NCBI GenBank assembly: GCA_963930655.1
Contig: OZ005615.1
Coordinates: forward strand, 10,682,001-10,746,000
DNA: 64,000 nucleotides
From: Myrica gale
Taxonomy: Eukaryota > Streptophyta > Magnoliopsida > Fagales > Myricaceae
Reading direction: 5' to 3'
The position numbers and the translations under genes are program-made. Numbering within the stretch: the first letter of the stretch is position 1; every line of letters begins with the position of its first letter. The notes beneath the pieces are model-generated. The model made no database searches and was not told where the DNA came from. It saw only the letters and a program-made list of their open reading frames with translations. Shown piece by piece: positions 33,301-42,300 of the stretch.

Positions 33301-36300
33301 GCAGATGGATTTTTACTGATTATGTCATGTAAAAATTATGGATTTATGCTCTGTATCTCATTATTGTTGTTGGGTTTGCCTTGTTCATCTTGCCTTGTCT
33401 CTGTGTGGGTTTTGCTGGGACTAGGCTGGCTTTTGTGTAATTAGGTTATCAATGTGTCTCAATTTGGTTATTTTGACAAATATATGCTTGTATATATCTG
33501 ATTGTTTCTGTTCTTTGACTTAGCAGATGGATTTTTACTGATTATGGGATATCAAAATTATGGATTTATGTTCTGTATCTCATTATTTTGTTGGGTTTGC
33601 CTTGTTCATCCTGCCTTGTCTCTGTGTATGTTTTGCTGGTATGAGGCAGTGATGATATGCGGGCACCCAAAAACTCTTCTCACCATATAACCCATCCAAC
33701 CATGCATTATCCTCTAATTGATAAGTCTCAATTAGATATTTCCAATTTTCCTCAAACTGTTCACATGTTTCAGATTCATACACACAATTGTTTAAGGCAA
33801 CCCTTATACCATCGAAGTAAGGATGTGATCCAAACTTCTCTGGTAGTTTTCTCATAATGTGCCACAAACAATACCTATGTCGTGTTGTATCACCGAAAAC
33901 AATTTCAATTGCATTCTTCATAGATCTAGCCTGATCTGTTAAAATTGCACTTGGAGCTTTACCATTCATGCAACCCAACCAACTCTGAAACAACCAAACA
34001 AATGTTTCGGTATTCTCGCTTGAGATTAGTGCTGCCCCAAACAGTATTGACTGACCATGATGATTCACACCTACGAAAGGAGCAAATGGCATATCGTAGC
34101 TGTGAGTCTAAAAGACAACCCAAGAGGGGGGTGAATTGGGTTTTTCAAAAACTTAACACTTTTTGAATAAATATGCAGATATGAAAACTACCCCTCTTTA
34201 ACAAAAAATAATGTTGATCTAAATGAGTCTAAAGCTATGCCAAATATAATCAATGAATGATAAAGTATAAATTTCCACAAATATGAATAAGTACTAAAAT
34301 GTAAGAGAGATAGAGTTAGAGAGATGACACCGTAGTTTTTAGGTGGTTCGGCCAAACACGTGCCTACGTCCACCCCCAAGGCAATTGACTTCCTTGGGCT
34401 TCCTCCACTATTCTCCAAATAGCGAATACACCTTAGCTTCCCGGGTGCTAAGGAACCTTTACAAAGCGTTTTGCGAGCTCACGCTTCAACTCTCACAAAT
34501 CCTCACAACCTAGAGGATTTCTTCTACTCTCACAAGTAGGACCAAGTGTTTTCCGAGCTCACACTTTAACTCTCTTACAAATCCTCACAACCTAGAGGAT
34601 TTCTTCTACTCTCACAAGTAGGACCAAATGTTTACCCAACACTTAGATGTTTTACAATAGATGGGTACAATGGAGGATTGCTCTCTAAGCCAAATCTACA
34701 AATGGGTAGCTCAAGAAATGATAGGGCTCTCTAAGCCAAATATACAAATGGGTAACTCAAGAAATGATAGGGCTCTCTAAGCCAAATATACAAATATAAG
34801 AACCTGAGATTTGCTGGAAGAATAAGTTCTTCAAGGAAGGCTTATGGATGTGCAAGATTGAATGCAAGCCTTCTAGATTGGAAGAGCTTCTCTCTTATTC
34901 TTCTTCTTCTTCTTTGAGCTTTGTCTCTCAAGAAATTAGGGCAAGAATGATTTTCGTGTGTAGCTCTTGCTTTCTCTTTCAATCTTGTTCTATTTATAGT
35001 CTCTAGGGCACCAAGGGCTTTCTTGTCATCTTTTGGAGCCGTTGGAGGGCATTTAGAGCCGTTGGAGACACTTTTAGAATGAGTGACGTCGCTCCAGATC
35101 TGAGAAATCGAAGCATGTGTCGACACCTTCCATGTATGTGTCGACACCTAGGAGCTTTGCCTGGAAACTCAATTTTTCGGGTGTATGACCAATGTGTCGA
35201 CACTATGGTCCTATGTGTCGACACATACAACACTTAGTCTGAAAAATGTGTTCTTTGACAGTAACAAGCATTCCGAAAACACCAATTTCGCGGTTACTGT
35301 TCATGCATGAGAAACACTGTTCCCGAACTCCAAATCTGATCTTCACCGTTCAGATTATAGCACCTTGTGTCGTGAACGTCCTCTCCAAATTTCAGCTCGA
35401 TCGGACGACAAGCAAAGCGGGATCTTGCCATTGTTCAATGTGTCGACACTATGTCTTCTATGTGTCGACTCATAGTTTTGTGCATTCTGGAGTTTGACCA
35501 ATGTGTCGACACCATGATCCTATGTGTCAACACCATCAACACTTAGACTGAAAAATGGTTTCTCTTGACACCATCAAGCATTCCAAAAACACCTACAATG
35601 TAAAGATTGACCAATAAGCTTGTGTAGAGGTGTTCAATTATATCTAAGGCCAATTTAAGCTTAGAGAACTCTTGATATCATTTTCTTAAAAAGATTTTCA
35701 AATGTAGAATCTAAAGGTCTCAAACTAGTTGAAAAAGTTTGTTATCATCAAAATCAAAAATAGATTGTTTATAAAACAACCTTGGGCTAACAATCTCCCC
35801 CTTTTTGATGATGACAAACCTAACTAATAATAAACTGTTGATACCAAAATGAAAAGCTCCCCCTGAGATTAGTCTGGAGTTTTTCAAGAGTTTTTAGCAA
35901 AAAGAACTTTAAGATTCTACGAAAATTTTGCAAGAGTTCCTTTTGTAAATAGAGGTTTTCCAAATTTTCAAAGCCTGTAAAAACACTTCTATAACATCCT
36001 CCAAACTCCCCCAAACTTCATCATTCAATTTCAGATCACAAGACTTCATATAGAGGAGAGTTTCAAGAAGATTACCTGAAGCACGTCTCAAATATCCACA
36101 ATTAAGAGCAAAGAGATAAGCACTTTGCAGAACCCTTAAAATCACCATTAGATAAACAATAGATGCGAGCATAATCAAATAATCTAATGGAGACATATAA
36201 ATTATAGAGATATGCATAGATAAGGCAAGTCAAGTGATCATCCAACATCAAAATGGAATGTACTCAGTAAGAGCTAGAGAGTCAACATAATCACTTAAAA

Positions 36301-39300
36301 CTTCTCCAAAATTTTCTTCCTTCTAACTTCTCCCCCTTTGGCATCATAAAAAATAAGCTAAGGGGAGGTCAAAGGGTTCTAGCAGGTTCCATAGGCGCCT
36401 CTGTAGCCTTTATAACATCCTCAGTTGATGAATTCATAAAAGCATGAAGATCAGCATAAACAGTAGTGAACTCATCATCAGTAAGTTGAATCACATTTCT
36501 AGTCACATGGAGGTTGTTGTTGACTTGATGCTTGATACCTCTCATTTCCTTATGAAGAGTCCCACAACACTATGTATAAACATCACTCAGCTTCGTAATA
36601 TCTTCCAATCTCATCTTCAAACGAGTGGTCATTTCCGCCATCTGATTACCCAAACTTTTCAGTTCCTTCTCGATATCAGCAATTTAATCCTCAAGTTGAC
36701 TTAGGTGAGGCTCATGAGAACTAGGAGCAGAAAATACGGAAGATGATCCAATGTGCAGTGGGGGGAAAGGAAATAGGTGTTTGCGTACCCAAAGAAGTCG
36801 CATTTCCCTTGAGAGTCCTTTCAGTTTCAGTCTTTTCCTCAAAACTGAACCTCTTTCATTTTCTTTCTAAGTTATCACCACACATTTCTTTATCCATTCT
36901 CCATCCTTGTTTTGCATAAAATCTCAATACCCAAAGGGTTTTCTTGTTGTATTACATGGAGTCTTTGGATTTTTCTCTAACTTCCCCAGTCATATCAATC
37001 TCAAAGATCTGAAATATATTCATGAAAAACATCCCCTAGACATCTCCAAGAATATGATGTATTTGAATTATCCAGTTCTTGGTAAGATAATGTTACAAAG
37101 CATATGATGCAATAATTATCTATGAACAGTCAATCCACTGGCAGTAGGTTTAATAACCTCATTAAGGGTTGAGTTATCCAACACAACCCTAAATATCAAG
37201 TGGTTCTACCTCTGATAACCCCATCCATCTGAAAGTGTAGGCCTTTGGAGTAGGAACAGGTTCCTCAATGCTTTTCCCTTTCTTCTGAGCCGTAGAATTG
37301 ACAAATACGGGTGATTGACGAGCGGAATGTTTAGGGCTGCTGTAAGACATTTCAGCAGAGGCATTGTGAGGAGTTTGAAGGTTTTCAGCAGTGGATTTTT
37401 CGGAGAGGGCTGTGGGCAAGAGATGATTTTGAAAGAGAGGAGTTCATGCCGTTTGGGAGAGAAAAGAGGGTCTGTGAGATGGAGGAGAAATAAAGTGCTG
37501 ACCCCTTTTGCCCTAAAGAGTATATATATATGATATGCATGTCCATCATTTAAAAAAAAAAACATTGTACTCATTATAAGTGTTGACACATTGTTTTACC
37601 AAGTGTTGACATATGTCATGTAAAAAGAATGCATACAATATTTTAACAAGGAACATATATGATTTTAGAGCTAAATGCATAGAGAGCAATTTAAACAAAG
37701 ATCAAAATATATCCAATGCAATCAACAACACAATTAATATTATAAAACAAGCACAAATCATCAATTTAATCCAAAAGTAATCTCATTCCAATAAGATATC
37801 TGAAAATTCTTTTAACCACGAGTAAATGAGATTTCATAGGTCAATATTGGAAATTAGCACACATGCATATGCAAGGAATTGTATTAGGTATACTTACAGT
37901 GAGGTAAAGGAAAGATCCAATCATACCTTGATACCTTGTGTGTTCAACGTCTTTACTTTTTTGATCATTTTCCTTTTCCATTCTTGAGATGCTTGCTTCA
38001 AGCCATGTAGTGCTTTTGTGAGCTTGAACACATGGTGTAGTGGCTTTTCATCTACAAGTCTAGGAGCTTGTTCTACACACACTTCCTCATAAATAATCAT
38101 TAAGAGATGCATTTGAAATCATTACAACATGCAAAGGTAAGCAATATGTGAATAGATTATAGTCTAGTCATAGGAGCAAAAGATTCATAAAAAATAATTG
38201 CATCTTCTAGATTGTAACCTTGGGCTACTAATACTGCCTTGTTCCTTACCACTTCCCCAGATACATCCATATTGTTTTGAAAATTTCATTTAATACCAAT
38301 AACTGGATGATCTTGGAGTCTAGGAACTAGATGTCCTACCATATTTTTCTAAAACTTGTTTTACTTCATCATCCATGGCATGAATCCAACTTTTATCAAC
38401 TTTTGCCTCAGAAATATGTTTTGGCTCAATTTGAGAAAGTAAGGCAAAATTACTAGCTTGATTATGAAAGGAGTGAATACTTACATTTTCTCCACATTAC
38501 CAATGACTTGATCAATATGATGATCTTTTGAGGTAATTCCAAGACTTTGGTAGATCAATGTTGACTTGTTGAACTTTTTCTTGTGAATATTGAGATCTTT
38601 GCTCTTGTACACGAGTTTCTTCCTTGTCCTCATTTATGGCAAGTTTCTCAATCTCATTATCAAGATCTATAACATCTTCATCATTTCTTTTCATAAGATT
38701 GTTAGATTCATCAATAACAATATGAACAGATTCTTCAACAATCAATGCATATAATATGTTCAATAGTAGGATTATGAGATATACCGACATTTTCAAAACC
38801 AATAATCCTTCCTTTATTGATATCACCAAATGTAATCGATCCATTTTCTTTGAGACAAATAGAGTTAAACCAACTCTTGTCTCCGGTCATGTGCTTGGAG
38901 CATTCACAATGGACTTCAAGCACATATGCAAAATCAATCAACTCTTGGTTTTTGGTACCCAAATCTTTTTGGGTCCTTTGGTATTAGAAATAAATTCATT
39001 CACCTTGTCTTTTTGAATCCACACAAATTTGATGCCATGAGTGGATTTCTTTCTAGCTGGACAAGTGTGTGAAATGTGACCAGATTGACCACAAAAGTTG
39101 CACAATGTAAATGATGGAGATGATTTTGTGATCATATAAGAATAAAGTTTCTGATCATTGAAGGAGTCATATCCAAGACCACTTTTGTTGAAGCAACACC
39201 GTTGAGAACCAAGAAGAATATCAAGGTTTTTCTTTCCTTGAGTAAACCTTGCAAGATCATTTGTAAGCAAGTCAACTTTCCTTTTCAAGGTGTCATTTTC

Positions 39301-42300
39301 AACAATCAAAATATTTGACTCACTTTGCAAAGGTTTTTTATTTTCGTTTATGGTCCTTGCAAGATCATCTCTAAGAGATGTGACTTGACTTTTCAAAGTA
39401 TCATTCTCTTTTGCAATACTTTCAAAATTCTTTTTAAGAGAACAATATTTTGAAAATATTCTTTTTAGTTCAACATATTGTTCATCAAATGCATCTTGCA
39501 ATTCATCAAATGTGAAAGAGTAAATTGAAGAGTTTTGTACCTCATCTTCGTTATCCTTTGCCATGAAGCAAAGGTTTGCATCTTCATCATCACTTTCACT
39601 ATCGCTTATGTAATTTGTCTTCCTTGAAAAAGTTTTATCTCCTTGTTTCTTTAGGAGAAACTTCTTAAATCTCTTTATCAACAATTCCACGTCTTCATCA
39701 TCTTTGGAAGACTCATCATCACTAGAGCATGAGGCTTTTAATGCTATGCCCCTTTTTCTTCTACCTTCGTCTTCATCCTCCTCTACTTGGTTCATCTCAT
39801 GTGTCATGAGAGATCTCATGAGTTCGTCAAGTGAGAGCTTTGTCAAATCCTTAGCTTCTTGAATTGCTGTCACTTTAGGCTCCCAAGTCTTAGGAAGACA
39901 CCTGAGGATCTTTCTCACCATTTCAACATTAGTATACTCTTTACCGAGAGATTTTAATCCATTTATAATATCAGTAAAACGAGTAAACATAGAAGAGATA
40001 GTTTCATCAGATCTCATCTTAAAAAGCTCATAGCTATGAACAAGCATACTAATCTTATTTTCTTTGACTTGATTCGTACCCTCATGAGTTACTTGAAGTT
40101 TGTCCCAAATTTGTTTCGCGGTATCACACCCGGAAACACGATTAAATTCATTTGAATCAAGTGTACAATATAACACATTCATAGCTTTAGCATTTTGAGA
40201 CATAATTCTAAGATCAACATCATTCCATTCATTTTCATCTTTCAACTTTCCATCCTTATCCCTAGGAAATGTAGGACCATTTGAGATAACTCTCCATAGA
40301 TCATAGTCCACGGCTTGGATGTAAATCCTCATCCTAGCCTTCCAATAATTGTAACAAGTGTCATTGAATAAAGGAGGTCTATTTGTGGATTGACCTTCAG
40401 CTAAGGCGGTGCTAACAAAGGTTGTCATAGATAGAGATATTAAACCTCAGCTCTGATACCAATTGTGAGTCTAAAAGACAACCCAAGAGGGGGGGTGAAT
40501 TGGGTTTTTCAAAAACTTAACACTTTTTGAATAAATATGCAGATATGAAAACTACCCCTCTTTAACAAAAAATAATGTTGATCTAAATGAGTCTAAAGCT
40601 ATGCCAAATATAATCAATGAATGATAAAGTATAAATTTCCACAAATATGAATAAGTACTAAAATGTAAGAGAGATAGAGTTAGAGAGATGACACCGTAGT
40701 TTTTAGGTGGTTCGGCCAAACACGTGCCTACGTCCACCCCCAAGGCAATTGACTTCCTTGGGCTTCCTCCACTATTCTCCAAATAGCGAATACACCTTAG
40801 CTTCCCGGGTGCTAAGGAACCTTTACAAAGCGTTTTGCGAGCTCACGCTTCAACTCTCACAAATCCTCACAACCTAGAGGATTTCTTCTACTCTCACAAG
40901 TAGGACCAAGTGTTTTCCGAGCTCACACTTTAACTCTCTTACAAATCCTCACAACCTAGAGGATTTCTTCTACTCTCACAAGTAGGACCAAATGTTTACC
41001 CAACACTTAGATGTTTTACAATAGATGGGTACAATGGAGGATTGCTCTCTAAGCCAAATCTACAAATGGGTAGCTCAAGAAATGATAGGGCTCTCTAAGC
41101 CAAATATACAAATGGGTAACTCAAGAAATGATAGGGCTCTCTAAGCCAAATATACAAATATAAGAACCTGAGATTTGCTGGAAGAATAAGTTCTTCAAGG
41201 AAGGCTTATGGATGTGCAAGATTGAATGCAAGCCTTCTAGATTGGAAGAGCTTCTCTCTTATTCTTCTTCTTCTTCTTTGAGCTTTGTCTCTCAAGAAAT
41301 TAGGGCAAGAATGATTTTCGTGTGTAGCTCTTGCTTTCTCTTTCAATCTTGTTCTATTTATAGTCTCTAGGGCACCAAGGGCTTTCTTGTCATCTTTTGG
41401 AGCCGTTGGAGGGCATTTAGAGCCGTTGGAGACACTTTTAGAATGAGTGACGTCGCTCCAGATCTGAGAAATCGAAGCATGTGTCGACACCTTCCATGTA
41501 TGTGTCGACACCTAGGAGCTTTGCCTGGAAACTCAATTTTTCGGGTGTATGACCAATGTGTCGACACTATGGTCCTATGTGTCGACACATACAACACTTA
41601 GTCTGAAAAATGTGTTCTTTGACAGTAACAAGCATTCCGAAAACACCAATTTCGCGGTTACTGTTCATGCATGAGAAACACTGTTCCCGAGCTCCAAATC
41701 TGATCTTCACCGTTCAGATTATAGCACCTTGTGTCGTGAACGTCCTCTCCAAATTTCAGCTCGATCGGACGACAAGCAAAGCGGGATCTTGCCATTGTTC
41801 AATGTGTCGACACTATGTCTTCTATGTGTCGACTCATAGTTTTGTGCATTCTGGAGTATGACCAATGTGTCGACACCATGGTCCTATGTGTCGACACCAT
41901 CAACACTTAGACTGAAAAATGGTTTCCCTTGACACCATCAAGCATTCCAAAAACACCTACAATGTAAAGATTGACCAATAAGCTTGTGTAGAGGTGTTCA
42001 ATTATATCTAAGGCCAATTTAAGCTTAGAGAACTCTTGATATCATTTTCTTAAAAAGATTTTCAAATGTAGAATCTAAAGGTCTCAAACTAGTTGAAAAA
42101 GTTTATTATCATCAAAATCAAAAATAGATTGTTTATAAAACAACCTTGGGCTAACAGTAGCGATTGGTCAAGTACGTAGTGTCAAATGAAATAACATCCC
42201 CAAAGTATTCATATGCCGCTCTACTTCGTGCATCAGCCCAAAAAACATTTCGCAACCTACAATCATCATCCATGTCCATCACATAATAAAAGTCAGGATT

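Larger units (their letters stand above)
34096..42161 (-). mobile_element. Ty1/copia LTR retrotransposon with 5-bp target duplication
   Basis: GTAGC is duplicated at 34096-34100 and 42157-42161. The element (34101-42156, 8,056 bp) is read on the minus strand: 5' LTR 40464-42156, Met-tRNA primer site, gag 38938-40428, decayed pol remnants, polypurine tract, 3' LTR 34101-35792. By eye the LTRs differ at 6 substitutions and one G-run length, about 99.6% identity, so the insertion is young. The integrase core and most of RNase H are missing, so movement would need another element's enzymes. Confidence 0.96.
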
